Shown: piece after piece, positions 36,492 to 46,221 of the stretch
Layout: every line of letters starts with the position of its first letter
Position numbering within the stretch: position 1 is the first letter of the stretch
Assembly (NCBI RefSeq): GCF_018617395.1
Contig: NZ_JACSKC010000001.1
Location: forward strand, 372,001-436,000
Source of the DNA: Exiguobacterium sp. s48
Lineage (GTDB): Bacteria > Bacillota > Bacilli > Exiguobacteriales > Exiguobacteriaceae
Reading direction: 5' to 3'
DNA: 64,000 nt
Program-made: the position numbers and the translations under genes
The notes under the pieces: model-generated
Told to the model about the DNA's origin: nothing
What the model saw: the letters and a program-made list of their open reading frames with translations, nothing else
Databases searched by the model: none

Positions 36492-36516
36492 GAAGAGGGC
36501 TGCGGCTCTCTTTTCC
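36492..36516 (+). terminator. Hairpin between pbpB and murF
   Basis: GAAGAG-GC/GC-CTCTTTTC stem around TGCG with a short T-run. It lies 22 bases before the murF start, so it is probably a weak or processing hairpin inside the operon. Confidence 0.5.
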
Positions 36517-36538
36517 TATGTAAGAGGAGGAAGTTTGT

Positions 36539-37843
36539 ATGGAACAATTGACAGTTCAGAAATTAGCGTCTTGGTTTGGGATGGATGTACGTGACGAACG
36601 CCTCGTCGAACGCGTCGCCACAGATTCGAGAGATGAAAATGAAGCGGGTCTCTTCGTCCCAATCGTTGGGGCGCGAGTCGACGGTCATGACTACATCGAG
36701 TCGGCAGTCGAAAAAGGTGCGATTGTCACGTTCTGGGAAGAAGGGCGTCCACAACCAGACAACCTTGTTGTCATTCCTGTCAAATCGACGGTCGAGGCAC
36801 TGCAAACGGCAGCGGCCCGTTATTTAGAAGAAATCAAGCCACTTGTCGTCGCCATTACGGGATCGAATGGAAAAACGTCCACGAAAGATATGATTGCAGT
36901 CGTGCTTGAAGAAAAATTTAAGACACATAAGACGGCTGGGAATTTCAACTCGGACGTCGGCTTACCGTTGACCGTCCTCCGAATGCCACGGGATACAGAA
37001 GTGGCCGTACTCGAGATGGGGATGAATGGATTCGGTCAAATCGAAGCGCTATCCAAACTTGCCAAACCGGACGTGGCATTTGTGACGAATATCGGGGAGT
37101 CCCATGGTGAACAAGTCGGTGGGCGTTCGGGAATTGCCAAAGCGAAACTAGAAATCAAAGCTGGACTCAAAGCGGACGGTCGACTCATCGTCGATGCGGA
37201 TGAACCACTTTTAGCCGGGCAAGGCTATCGTGTCGGGTATAATGAGACGGCTGACGGGAAAATCGAAGTGATTGAGACGTCGTTTGACGCATCGATTTTT
37301 AAATACAACGGTGATTTATATGAATTAAAAGTACTCGGTGCCCATCAGATTCGAAATGCGGCCTATGCGATTGCATGTGGATTAGCGCTCGGTCTTGATC
37401 ATGCGATGATTCAACGTGGACTAGACCGAATCAAGTTGACATCGATGCGGATGGAAAAACAGATGTTTGGTGATGCCCATCTCATTAACGATGCCTACAA
37501 CGCAAGTCCAACGTCGATGATTGCGGCAATTGAAACGGTCAAATCACTCGAAGGATTCTCACATCGTGTGCTCGTTCTTGGCGATATGTATGAGTTAGGA
37601 ATGGATGAACAAGCACAACACGAACAAGTAGGTGAAGTCGTAACGTTCCCGGTGACGGACTGCATCCTAGTCGGGGAAAAAGCAAAATGGATTGCCGATG
37701 GGATTCAAGATTCACGTGTCAACGTCAAAGCGGTAGCTACTGTGGAGGAAGCGAAGGAACTCCTTCATCGTTATCAGCGACCGGATACTGTGGTATTGTT
37801 AAAGGCATCTCGAGGACTGGCGCTTGAGCGCCTCGTTCAATAA
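36539..37843 (+). CDS. murF: UDP-MurNAc-tripeptide:D-Ala-D-Ala ligase MurF
   Basis: 434 residues. The ATP loop is TGSNGKTSTKD (107-117); EMGMNGFGQIEALSKLAKPD and LINDAYNASPTSM are MurF-specific rather than MurE-specific signatures. It adds D-Ala-D-Ala to the UDP-MurNAc tripeptide. In B. subtilis this position in the dcw cluster is held by murE, and murF is elsewhere with ddl; the order here has murF but no murE. GAGGAGG precedes the ATG. Confidence 0.94.
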   Translation: MEQLTVQKLASWFGMDVRDERLVERVATDSRDENEAGLFVPIVGARVDGHDYIESAVEKGAIVTFWEEGRPQPDNLVVIPVKSTVEALQTAAARYLEEIKPLVVAITGSNGKTSTKDMIAVVLEEKFKTHKTAGNFNSDVGLPLTVLRMPRDTEVAVLEMGMNGFGQIEALSKLAKPDVAFVTNIGESHGEQVGGRSGIAKAKLEIKAGLKADGRLIVDADEPLLAGQGYRVGYNETADGKIEVIETSFDASIFKYNGDLYELKVLGAHQIRNAAYAIACGLALGLDHAMIQRGLDRIKLTSMRMEKQMFGDAHLINDAYNASPTSMIAAIETVKSLEGFSHRVLVLGDMYELGMDEQAQHEQVGEVVTFPVTDCILVGEKAKWIADGIQDSRVNVKAVATVEEAKELLHRYQRPDTVVLLKASRGLALERLVQ

Positions 37844-37864
37844 ATAGAGTAGTGAGGTAGCATC

Positions 37865-38824
37865 ATGTTAATTAGTTTAATCGTATTAATCAGTTCATTA
37901 TTAAGTGTCTTAATCGTCATGCCACGAGCTATCCCGGCATTACGTCAGTTGAAATTTGGACAGGAGATTCGGGACGAGGGTCCAGGTTGGCACCAGAAGA
38001 AATCGGGCACACCGACGATGGGTGGGATCGTGATCTTGCTTGCGATTCTCGTCGGCTTCATCGTATCCGTCATCTTCGGAGAAGCGGTCGCTGGTTTTGG
38101 GACTCTTCTATTCGTTACGATGGCATTCGGTGTCATCGGTTTCTTAGATGACTATATTAAAGTCGTCAACAAGCGAAACCTTGGATTGACATCTCTTCAG
38201 AAGTTGATCGGTCAAATCGTAGTATCGGTATTGTTTGCATGGTTTTTATCACTCGGAGGAGAACTCGATACGTCAATCTCCATCCCATTCACATCGATTT
38301 CGTTTGATACAGGGTGGTTCTATATCGCCATCGTCATCTTCTGGCTCGTCGGGTTCTCAAACGCCGTCAACTTGACTGATGGGTTAGACGGACTTGTTTC
38401 GTTCTCAGCTATCCCGACGTTCACGTTCTTTGGAATTTATGCACATGCACAAGATGAACTCGGAATCGCTTGGTTCGCCTTTGCTGTCGTGGGTGCTTTG
38501 ATTGGATTCCTTGTGTTTAATAAATACCCAGCAAAAATCTTTATGGGGGACACGGGGTCACTCGCATTAGGGGGGGCCGTTGCCGGACTCGCACTCATGC
38601 TGAAGCTCGAGTTACTCCTCGTCTTTGTCGGCATCATCTTCGTCATTGAGACGTTGAGCGTTATCTTGCAAGTCATCTCGTTCAAAACGACAGGCAAGCG
38701 TCTCTTTAAGATGAGTCCGATCCATCACCATTTTGAAATGGTCGGTTGGTCAGAGTGGCGCATCGTGCTCACGTTCGGTGGGATCAGTTTAATTACGGCA
38801 GGTTTATCATTACTACTCATGTAA
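37865..38824 (+). CDS. mraY: Phospho-MurNAc-pentapeptide transferase MraY
   Basis: 319 residues with about ten membrane helices. Conserved catalytic Asp regions are FLDDYIKVV and NLTDGLDGL, and the HHHFE motif is at the C-terminal loop ([12 protein letters not shown]). It transfers phospho-MurNAc-pentapeptide to undecaprenyl phosphate, forming lipid I on the inner face of the membrane. It follows murF by 21 bases. Confidence 0.96.
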   Translation: MLISLIVLISSLLSVLIVMPRAIPALRQLKFGQEIRDEGPGWHQKKSGTPTMGGIVILLAILVGFIVSVIFGEAVAGFGTLLFVTMAFGVIGFLDDYIKVVNKRNLGLTSLQKLIGQIVVSVLFAWFLSLGGELDTSISIPFTSISFDTGWFYIAIVIFWLVGFSNAVNLTDGLDGLVSFSAIPTFTFFGIYAHAQDELGIAWFAFAVVGALIGFLVFNKYPAKIFMGDTGSLALGGAVAGLALMLKLELLLVFVGIIFVIETLSVILQVISFKTTGKRLFKMSPIHHHFEMVGWSEWRIVLTFGGISLITAGLSLLLM

Positions 38825-38837
38825 AAGGGTGAGACAG

Positions 38838-40175
38838 ATGGAAAAGCAATGGCACGGTAAAAAAATTCTCGTCCTCGGCGCCGCGAAGAGCGGTATTGCT
38901 GCAGCGACTTATCTGCATCATGCAGGAGCGGATGTAACCATCAATACGGGAAACATTCCGCCTCAAGAGGAACAAGAGAAAATTCAAGCACTCGGGATTC
39001 GTTCTGTCTTTAACGAACATCCAATCGGTTTGTTGAATGAGGCGGACTTGATTGTCAAGAATCCAGGAATTCCTTATCATATTCCGTTGCTCCAAGAAGC
39101 GATGTCACGAGAGATTCCGATCTATACAGAAGTGGAGCTCGCTTATCGAGCAACAGAGGCAGACTTTGTCGCCATCACAGGGTCAAATGGAAAAACGACG
39201 ACAACGACACTAGTTCATGAGCTACTCAAAGGTGGTGAACGACCGGTGCATCTTGCAGGGAACATTGGATTCCCTGCGATCGAGGTCGCGACAAAAGCCA
39301 AAGCAGGCGATTTGATTGTCATCGAGTTATCAAGCTTTCAATTGATGGGGATCGAATCGTTCCATCCACGTTCCGCTGCTTTACTCAATCTATCGGAAGC
39401 TCATCTGGATTATCACGGGGACTTTAAGTCATATGCGGATGCAAAAGGAAACTTGTTCCGTCAAATGACGAATGACGATCAACTCGTTGTGAAACGTACC
39501 GATTCAGAAGTGATGAAACGTGTACCGGAGCAGATTCATCCGAGCACATTCAGTTTTGACGATGGCGACGCCTCGGTCGTTGATGGGTGGGTCACGGTTC
39601 GCGGTGAAAAAATCATCCAGGTAAACGAACTGGCTTTAGGTGGAGCCCATAACGTGGAAAATGTATTGGCCGCGTTACTTCTGATTGAACCGTTCCACAT
39701 TCCGCGTGCCCATATCGAACGTGTGTTACGAAATTTTGGTGGAGTCGCGCATCGGACAGAAAGCCTTGGCACTGTGCTTGGTCGCTCTGTCTATAACGAC
39801 TCGAAAGCAACGAACAACGTGGCAGCAGAAGCGGCTCTACGTGGGTTTGATGCCCCGATCGTATGGCTCTGCGGTGGTCTCGAACGTGGTGCGGATTTAT
39901 CTGCCCTCATTCCAGCCTTATCAAACGTGAAAACGGTCATCGCTTTCGGTGAGACGGCTGAACGATTTAAAGCGCTCGGCGAGTCCCAACAGATTCCATC
40001 GTTTACGGTCAGTACATTAGAAGAGGCTCTTCCTCTTGCATTTGAACAATCAGATAAGGGAGACGTCATCTTACTTTCCCCTGCTTGTGCTAGCTGGGAT
40101 CAATTTAAAACGTTTGAAGAACGAGGCGAGCAGTTCGTAAAACTCGTCCGTTCATATGAGGAGGCGAACCGATGA
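38838..40175 (+). CDS. murD: UDP-MurNAc-L-Ala:D-Glu ligase MurD
   Basis: 445 residues from the ATG at 38838 (AAAGGGTGA upstream; the GTG three codons earlier overlaps that site). The N-terminal Rossmann domain has LVLGAAKSGIAAATYL; the ATP loop is GSNGKTT (115-121); SEAHLDYHGDF and YNDSKATNNVAAEAAL are conserved Mur-ligase blocks. It adds D-Glu to UDP-MurNAc-L-Ala. A 4-base overlap (ATGA) links it to murG; spoVE, which lies here in Bacillus, is absent. Confidence 0.95.
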   Translation: MEKQWHGKKILVLGAAKSGIAAATYLHHAGADVTINTGNIPPQEEQEKIQALGIRSVFNEHPIGLLNEADLIVKNPGIPYHIPLLQEAMSREIPIYTEVELAYRATEADFVAITGSNGKTTTTTLVHELLKGGERPVHLAGNIGFPAIEVATKAKAGDLIVIELSSFQLMGIESFHPRSAALLNLSEAHLDYHGDFKSYADAKGNLFRQMTNDDQLVVKRTDSEVMKRVPEQIHPSTFSFDDGDASVVDGWVTVRGEKIIQVNELALGGAHNVENVLAALLLIEPFHIPRAHIERVLRNFGGVAHRTESLGTVLGRSVYNDSKATNNVAAEAALRGFDAPIVWLCGGLERGADLSALIPALSNVKTVIAFGETAERFKALGESQQIPSFTVSTLEEALPLAFEQSDKGDVILLSPACASWDQFKTFEERGEQFVKLVRSYEEANR

Positions 40176-41248
40176 AGATTATGATATCTGGTGGTGGTAC
40201 CGGTGGTCATATTTATCCGGCACTCGCACTGATTGAAACGCTACAGAAACGTCACCCGGATTTACAGGTACAATACATCGGGACGGAGAATGGATTAGAA
40301 GCCGATCTCGTTCCGCGAGCAGGGGTTCCGTTCAAGTCGATTCAAATCGCCGGTCTTAAACGTTCCCTTTCACTCGAAAATCTGAAGACGGCCTATTGGT
40401 TCTTAAAAGCCGTACGTTCTTTAAAAAAAGATATGGCTGCCTTTAAACCGGATGTCGTCATCGGGACAGGTGGTTTCGTATCCGGACCAGTCGTTTATAC
40501 AGCACAACAACTCGGAATTCCAACGATTCTTCACGAACAAAACAGCATTCCGGGATTAACAAACAAATTCCTATCGAAGAAAGCTGATCGAGTCGCCCTC
40601 TCGTTTAAAGGTTCAGATGTCCATTTCCCAGGTGCGAACGTTCGATTAATCGGGAACCCGCGTGGAAGTGAAGTGCTACAAACAGAAGTCGATGAGGCTT
40701 CGGTAAGAGCACAATACAAGTTAGATGAGCGTCCAATCGTATTGATATACGGAGGAAGCCGAGGCGCAGAGGCGATCAACCGAGCGGTTGTGGAAGCAAT
40801 CCCGACACTTTCGGAATTGCCGATCAATGTACTATACGTCACCGGAAAAGTGCATTACGATGCGGTGTCGAAGCAGGCGCCATCTTCTGATAACGTTCAT
40901 ATTCATCCATACGTATACGATATGCCGTCTTTACTCGCCTGTACGTCACTCGTCATCTCACGAGCCGGAGCATCAACGATTTCAGAATTGACGGCACTCG
41001 GACTTCCAAGTGTGTTGATCCCGAGTCCTTACGTGACCGCGGATCATCAAACGAAAAATGCATCTGCTCTTGTCGAGAACGGCGCAGCGTTACTTGTGAA
41101 AGAAGATGAATTGACAGGAGAGACGCTTGTACAAGCGATTCGTGAAGTCCTTGAACATCAAGAAGAGATGGCGAAAGCATCCCGTGCACTTGGATTCCCT
41201 CATGCGGCAGATGCTTTAGCTGATTTAGCAGAAGAAGTCATTCGATAA
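40172..41248 (+). CDS. murG: Lipid II synthase MurG
   Basis: 358 residues. N-terminal GGGTGGHIYPALAL (7-20) is the glycine-rich loop; GTGGFVSGPVVYTAQQLGIPTILHEQNSIPG, YGGSRGAEAIN and ISRAGASTISELTALGLPSVLIP are GT28 signatures. It transfers GlcNAc from UDP-GlcNAc to lipid I at the inner membrane surface. No murB follows, unlike in B. subtilis. Confidence 0.96.
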   Translation: MKIMISGGGTGGHIYPALALIETLQKRHPDLQVQYIGTENGLEADLVPRAGVPFKSIQIAGLKRSLSLENLKTAYWFLKAVRSLKKDMAAFKPDVVIGTGGFVSGPVVYTAQQLGIPTILHEQNSIPGLTNKFLSKKADRVALSFKGSDVHFPGANVRLIGNPRGSEVLQTEVDEASVRAQYKLDERPIVLIYGGSRGAEAINRAVVEAIPTLSELPINVLYVTGKVHYDAVSKQAPSSDNVHIHPYVYDMPSLLACTSLVISRAGASTISELTALGLPSVLIPSPYVTADHQTKNASALVENGAALLVKEDELTGETLVQAIREVLEHQEEMAKASRALGFPHAADALADLAEEVIR

Positions 41249-41262
41249 AGGAGTAGAATCCG

Positions 41263-42033
41263 ATGGAACCTAGCCAACAAACGGTACGTAGTCTCGAAGA
41301 CCGTATTCCATATATGAAGAAACAACGGCGAAAAAAAGCGAACCGTCGGATGTTTTCTGTACTCTCCTTATTTGGGATTCTAATCTTACTCGTAGTTTAT
41401 ATGCAAACCTCGATGTCAAACGTCAAAGAAGTGAACGTATCCGGTCTTTTCTGGTTAGAAAAGTCGTACGTGTTTCAAGATGTGGAACTCGACACGACGA
41501 CAAAGTTTATTAGTCTGTCCCCAAAAAAGATGAGTGAGCAGATGGAACAGCTGCCTGGTGTCAAACAGGTAGAGATCGATCGTTCTTGGTACAACAATGT
41601 TCAAATCAACGTGACAGAAGAAAAGATGATCGCCTACGCGAGGGCAGACAAGGGAGATGTGGTCGTCTTAGCAGACGGCTCGCTTCATCCGACCGGTACC
41701 ATTACTGACCCTCAAAAGTTAAAGGACGGTCCCCTTCTTAGGGAATTCAATTCTGAAGAAGAACTTAAAAAGATTGCGAGTGAACTCGAGCGTGTGGATG
41801 ATGCGACTCGGGCTCGTATGTCAGAAGTGACGTTGGCAAAGAAAAAAGGAGAACCGACGCGATACGAGATTTTCATGAATGATGGAAATACATTGCTAAC
41901 TCCGACATTGAAGTTAAGTGAGACCGTCTCGAAATATGGAGAAATCTATGAAAATATCCCGAAAGGCGAGCGCGGGACAGTCGTCATGGATGGTGGGTTT
42001 TACTTCGTTCCATACAAGAAAACGAATGAATAA
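41263..42033 (+). CDS. divIB: Cell division protein DivIB/FtsQ
   Basis: 256 residues: a basic cytoplasmic segment (QRRKKANRRM), one membrane helix (about 31-47), then a POTRA domain starting with VKEVNVSGLFWLEK and the beta domain. It forms the DivIB-FtsL-DivIC complex that regulates septal wall synthesis. GGAG precedes the ATG, and a terminator follows, separating this operon from ftsA. Confidence 0.9.
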   Translation: MEPSQQTVRSLEDRIPYMKKQRRKKANRRMFSVLSLFGILILLVVYMQTSMSNVKEVNVSGLFWLEKSYVFQDVELDTTTKFISLSPKKMSEQMEQLPGVKQVEIDRSWYNNVQINVTEEKMIAYARADKGDVVVLADGSLHPTGTITDPQKLKDGPLLREFNSEEELKKIASELERVDDATRARMSEVTLAKKKGEPTRYEIFMNDGNTLLTPTLKLSETVSKYGEIYENIPKGERGTVVMDGGFYFVPYKKTNE

Positions 42034-42044
42034 TCAGTTATATT

Positions 42045-42077
42045 ACAGTCCTTAGACAGTTAAGGGCTGTTTTTTTG
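42045..42077 (+). terminator. Terminator after divIB
   Basis: Stem ACAG-CCTTA/TAAGG-CTGT with a short loop and a seven-T tract. The remaining 180 bases before ftsA are AT-rich; I see no promoter there that I can support. Confidence 0.78.
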
Positions 42078-42260
42078 TTGTTTGTAAACGAATTGATAAC
42101 GCGAAACCGCTTAAATTGTAGGATTCTACCTTTTCTCACTATCTTATTTGTTGTAAACTTAGACGTGAGATATCTTGTCGAAACCAACAATTTTATTGGA
42201 TATCTGTATATGTGTCAGGCAATTGGAACAGGAAAATTATAGAGCGGAGGTGTTTCCCTT

Positions 42261-43547
42261 TTGGAAGCGAATGGTTATGTAGCCGCATTAGATATTGGAA
42301 CGTCAGAGATTAAGCTCGTCGTCGGTGAATTGCTCGGCGGAACGCTTAATATTTTGGCAGAAGGGTGTGCACCGTCTGCGGGTGTAAAACGTGGCGCAGT
42401 CGTAGATATCGATAAGACAGTTCAAGCGATCAAACAGGCCGTTGAACATGCCGAAACATCACTAGGCGATCAAATTCGATCTGTATACGTTGCCATCGAA
42501 GGGGAACATATCCAAATTGCCCCATGTCATGGAATCGCATCTGTGAAGCGGGAAGACCAGGAAATTACGGACGCAGACGTGATGGAAGTCATCAACTCGG
42601 CACAAGTGATGCGCTTACCGGATGAGATGAGTGTCATCGACGTCATTCCATCCTCATTCACGGTCGATCAACAAACAGGTGTCGTTGATCCGCGTGGCAT
42701 GTTAGGCTATCGACTTGAGATGCACGGGAAAATGGTAACCGGATCGAAGACCATTTTACATAGTATTCGTCGTTCGATCGAACGGGCCGGATTACAACTC
42801 GAAGGATTTATTTTAGGAAATCTTGCACTCGGCATGAGCGCGGCTTCTGTAGATGAAATCGATTTAGGAATCGGCCTCGTCGATGTCGGACATGAAAAAA
42901 CGACGGTTTCCGTATTTTATCGGGGAGACCTCGTCTATTCATATATTCTCCCGGTCGGTGGGGACCATATGACGAGAGATTTGGTTTATAAGCTCAATTG
43001 TAAGTATCAAGACGCCAAAGTTGCGAAAGAAGAATACGGTCTCGCTCTTGAAGAAATGGCCGACGGGACAGAAGGTTTCTCCTATACGAACATCAATGGG
43101 GAAGTGGCGTTTGAACCACAATCAGAAATTAGCTACGTTTTAGAAGCAAGAATAGAGGAAATGTTTACACTTATGTTGAATAAGGTTCAAAAAGTAGGTG
43201 TTCCGATGCTAAATGGCGGATACTTACTTTGCGGTGGAGCAGCCGCTCTGCCTGGTATTCAGGAATTGGCGACTCGGATTATGGGCCAAAAGACGAGATT
43301 GTACCAACCTTCGTCGATTGGTGTCAGACATCCGAAGTACGCGACAGCCGTCGGCGTATTGAAATATGTGTTGATGAGCGATCATCACGTTTCGAAATCT
43401 CAACTTGAAAAACCGGAAGTTCGTCAAGAAACACTTCACACGAAGCAAGAAGCGACCGATATTCATGTAGGAGAGAACGAATACGAGACCGATCAGGAAT
43501 CGAAAAAAGGGTTTAGTCGTTTGATGGAAAAATTATTTGGCGTTTAA
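42261..43547 (+). CDS. ftsA: Cell division protein FtsA
   Basis: 428 residues, TTG start with GGAGGTG about 10 bases before. Actin-like ATPase: ALDIGTSEIKLVVGE is phosphate-1, GLVDVGHEKTTVSVF phosphate-2 and LCGGAAALPGIQELA the adenosine motif. The C-terminal amphipathic helix KGFSRLMEKLFGV anchors it to the membrane. It ties FtsZ filaments to the membrane and is encoded directly upstream of ftsZ, as in nearly all Bacillota. Confidence 0.95.
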   Translation: MEANGYVAALDIGTSEIKLVVGELLGGTLNILAEGCAPSAGVKRGAVVDIDKTVQAIKQAVEHAETSLGDQIRSVYVAIEGEHIQIAPCHGIASVKREDQEITDADVMEVINSAQVMRLPDEMSVIDVIPSSFTVDQQTGVVDPRGMLGYRLEMHGKMVTGSKTILHSIRRSIERAGLQLEGFILGNLALGMSAASVDEIDLGIGLVDVGHEKTTVSVFYRGDLVYSYILPVGGDHMTRDLVYKLNCKYQDAKVAKEEYGLALEEMADGTEGFSYTNINGEVAFEPQSEISYVLEARIEEMFTLMLNKVQKVGVPMLNGGYLLCGGAAALPGIQELATRIMGQKTRLYQPSSIGVRHPKYATAVGVLKYVLMSDHHVSKSQLEKPEVRQETLHTKQEATDIHVGENEYETDQESKKGFSRLMEKLFGV

Positions 43548-43592
43548 GCTGATGTTGAATACAACTTGGAAAATACGTAGGGGGATACCTGA

Positions 43593-44735
43593 ATGATGTA
43601 CTTTGATGAGGCGATTGACGCCGTAGCAAAAATTAAAGTAATTGGAGTCGGTGGCGGCGGGTCAAACGCCGTTAACCGCATGATTGAACATGGGGTACAA
43701 GGAGTCGAGTTCATCGCTGTCAACACGGATGCACAAGCGTTGAACATGTCGAAAGCCGACGTGAAACTTCAACTTGGCGCAAAATTGACACGTGGACTCG
43801 GTGCAGGGGCCAACCCTGATATCGGTAAAAAAGCAGCCGAAGAAAGTCGCGAACAGTTGATTGAAGCACTTGATGGAGCAGACATGGTCTTCGTCACTGC
43901 TGGTATGGGTGGTGGAACCGGGACAGGTGCTGCTCCGGTGATTGCAGAAATTTCAAAAGAAATCGGCGCACTCACAGTCGGTGTCGTCACAAAACCGTTC
44001 ATGTTCGAAGGACGCAAGCGTATGCAACATGCACAACACGGAATTCAAGCGTTCAAGGAAAAAGTAGATACGCTCATCGTGATTCCAAACGATAAGCTTC
44101 TTGAAATCGTGGAACGCAACACACCGATGATTGAGGCGTTCCGTGAAGCGGATAACGTACTTCGCCAAGGTGTTCAAGGGATTACAGACTTGATTGCGAT
44201 TCCAGGTCTCATTAACCTTGACTTTGCAGATGTGAAGACAATCATGACGGAGAAAGGTTCTGCCCTCATGGGTGTCGGTGTCGCTACAGGTGAAAACCGT
44301 GCCGTTGAAGCTGCGAAGAAAGCCATTTCGTCACCTCTTCTCGAATCATCAATCGAAGGAGCGAAAGGTGTCTTGATGAACATCACGGGTGGACTTAGCC
44401 TCAGCTTGTTTGAAGTAACAGAGGCGGCTCAAATCGTTCAAAGTGCAGCTGATGAAGAAGTGAACTTAATCTTCGGTTCGGTCATCAACGAAAACTTGAA
44501 CGACGAGATCATCGTCACCGTGATTGCAACTGAATTCGCTGAAGAAGCGCAAGGGGCGAACCCGTTCCTTCAGCAACCGAAAAAACAGCCTGAGGTTGAG
44601 AACAAGGAACCCCAACCAAAAGCAAATGAAACGGCTCAACAAGACGAAGGGAACTTCCATCGTCCTGTATATGGGGGAGACGTCCCAGATGAGACGATCA
44701 ACATCCCTGCGTTCGTGAGACAACGCCGTAACTAA
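43593..44735 (+). CDS. ftsZ: Cell division protein FtsZ
   Basis: 380 residues (or 379 from the second ATG). Tubulin-like GTPase: [17 protein letters not shown], the tubulin signature GGGTGTG (106-112) and a T7-loop region [12 protein letters not shown] flexible acidic linker from about 315 leads to the C-terminal conserved peptide [11 protein letters not shown], which binds FtsA and SepF. It forms the Z-ring. AGGGGGA lies before the start. Confidence 0.98.
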   Translation: MMYFDEAIDAVAKIKVIGVGGGGSNAVNRMIEHGVQGVEFIAVNTDAQALNMSKADVKLQLGAKLTRGLGAGANPDIGKKAAEESREQLIEALDGADMVFVTAGMGGGTGTGAAPVIAEISKEIGALTVGVVTKPFMFEGRKRMQHAQHGIQAFKEKVDTLIVIPNDKLLEIVERNTPMIEAFREADNVLRQGVQGITDLIAIPGLINLDFADVKTIMTEKGSALMGVGVATGENRAVEAAKKAISSPLLESSIEGAKGVLMNITGGLSLSLFEVTEAAQIVQSAADEEVNLIFGSVINENLNDEIIVTVIATEFAEEAQGANPFLQQPKKQPEVENKEPQPKANETAQQDEGNFHRPVYGGDVPDETINIPAFVRQRRN

Positions 44736-44742
44736 ACAACTT

Positions 44743-44773
44743 GGGGTGCCGGTATTCGGCATCCCTTTTTCTA
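44743..44773 (+). terminator. Terminator of ftsAZ
   Basis: Stem GGG-TGCCG/CGGCA-CCC with a GTAT-containing loop and five T. It ends 14 bases before pgeF, so readthrough into pgeF is likely if no internal promoter exists. Confidence 0.75.
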
Positions 44774-44786
44774 AAAGGAGAGACCG

Positions 44787-45548
44787 ATGCAACTGTTACA
44801 TACTTGGGAAACCGAAACGAATCGCTATCATGCTTATGTGACGACGCGAACGAACGGACATAACGCTGGTAACGTCGGATTACACGTGGGGGATGAAGTC
44901 AACCGAGTCGTCGAAAATCGTCGACAGTTCTTTGAACAATCAGGACTCTCGCTAGGCGATTCCGTGTGGGCCGATCAAGTGCACGGAACAACGGTTCAAG
45001 TCGTCGATTCGTCTGATAAAGGTAAAGGAGCGTTCCAGTATGATGAGGCGATTCCTCAAACGGATGGATTGCTCACGATGGAGGACGCGTTACCATTAGC
45101 ACTCGTCTTTGCCGACTGCGTGCCTCTCTTCTTCTGTGCGAAAGAGCACGGAGTCATTGGGATTGCCCATGCCGGGTGGAAAGGTACGGTCGGAAACATT
45201 GTACAGTCCATGCTCGAAACGTTTGCTGAACAGGGAATCGAGGCGACCGATGTGGACATGCTCGTCGGTCCGTCCATCTCGGGAGATGATTATGAGGTCG
45301 ATGGTCGCGTCCTACAGGCCGTTCGGGAAGTCTCACCCGTTGCATATGAACAGGCCGTGCGAAACGAGTCAGGGGACCACGCCCTTTTGTCCCTCCAAAC
45401 CGTCAATGAAGTATTGGCAAAAGAACATGACACACTAGTCATGCAATCGAATTTAACGACTGGCGCAGATGCCCCGTATTTCTCCTATCGAGATGGAGAA
45501 ATGAAACGTCGGTTTGCAGCAGTCATCGTCAAGGAGCGGAAATTGTGA
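44787..45548 (+). CDS. pgeF: Peptidoglycan editing factor / purine nucleoside phosphorylase PgeF (YlmD)
   Basis: 253 residues of the multicopper-oxidase-like DUF152 family. Metal site residues are H66 (DQVHG), C111 (FADCVPLFF) and H128 (IAHAGWKGT). Family members act as purine nucleoside phosphorylase or adenosine deaminase, and in E. coli PgeF limits incorporation of wrong amino acids into peptidoglycan. In B. subtilis spoIIGA-sigE-sigG lies between ftsZ and ylmD; here the gene follows ftsZ directly. GGAGAG precedes the ATG. The stop overlaps ylmE. Confidence 0.92.
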   Translation: MQLLHTWETETNRYHAYVTTRTNGHNAGNVGLHVGDEVNRVVENRRQFFEQSGLSLGDSVWADQVHGTTVQVVDSSDKGKGAFQYDEAIPQTDGLLTMEDALPLALVFADCVPLFFCAKEHGVIGIAHAGWKGTVGNIVQSMLETFAEQGIEATDVDMLVGPSISGDDYEVDGRVLQAVREVSPVAYEQAVRNESGDHALLSLQTVNEVLAKEHDTLVMQSNLTTGADAPYFSYRDGEMKRRFAAVIVKERKL

Positions 45549-46198
45549 GTATTTCAGATAATGTAAAGGAAGTTCAATCCATCATTTCATCACACGTTCA
45601 AGATGTGGACCCTACTTTGATTGCCGTCACGAAATCGGTCGGTGTCGATGTGGCCAATGCTCTCTACGAAGAAGGGATTCGTGACTTTGGAGAAAACCGT
45701 CCGGATTCTTTACTCGAGAAAGTTGAAGGGATGCCGAAGGATGCGAGATTTCATTTTATCGGTACGTTACAGACGCGAAAAGTGAGACAAATCATTGATC
45801 ACGTCGCAGCAATCCATTCGCTCGACCGTTTGTCTCTCGCAGCAGAGATTGACAAGCGTGCGGACCGAATGATTGATTGTTTCGTTCAAGTGAACACATC
45901 AGGAGAAGATTCAAAACATGGTCTTGAAATAGAGGAAGTCGCGCCCTTCATAGAGAACTGTAAACAGTATCCTCATATTCGAATCATCGGACTAATGACG
46001 ATGGCACCATTCACTGAAGATGAGTCCATCCTTCGTGAAACGTTCCGCCGTCTCCGTCATTTACGTGATGAAGTGAAGGCAAAGGCGTATGAACACGCAC
46101 CTTGCACGGAACTGTCGATGGGGATGTCAAACGATTATCCAATCGCGATTGAAGAAGGCGCATCGTTTGTTCGTATTGGTACCGTACTTGTGCAATAA
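45545..46198 (+). CDS. ylmE: PLP homeostasis protein YlmE (YggS/PROSC family)
   Basis: 217 residues, GTG start overlapping the pgeF stop (GTGA). PLP-binding Lys is K30 in LIAVTKSVG; GEN, HFIGTLQTRKV (family Q/KxxK form), SLDR, VNTSGEDSKHG and LSMGMSNDY follow in the expected order for the alanine-racemase-N fold. It binds pyridoxal phosphate and buffers its supply; in Bacillus it is part of the ylm cluster linked to sepF. No enzymatic activity is implied. Confidence 0.93.
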   Translation: MSISDNVKEVQSIISSHVQDVDPTLIAVTKSVGVDVANALYEEGIRDFGENRPDSLLEKVEGMPKDARFHFIGTLQTRKVRQIIDHVAAIHSLDRLSLAAEIDKRADRMIDCFVQVNTSGEDSKHGLEIEEVAPFIENCKQYPHIRIIGLMTMAPFTEDESILRETFRRLRHLRDEVKAKAYEHAPCTELSMGMSNDYPIAIEEGASFVRIGTVLVQ

Positions 46199-46221
46199 TA
46201 TATCTTAAGGAGGAATCCGTT

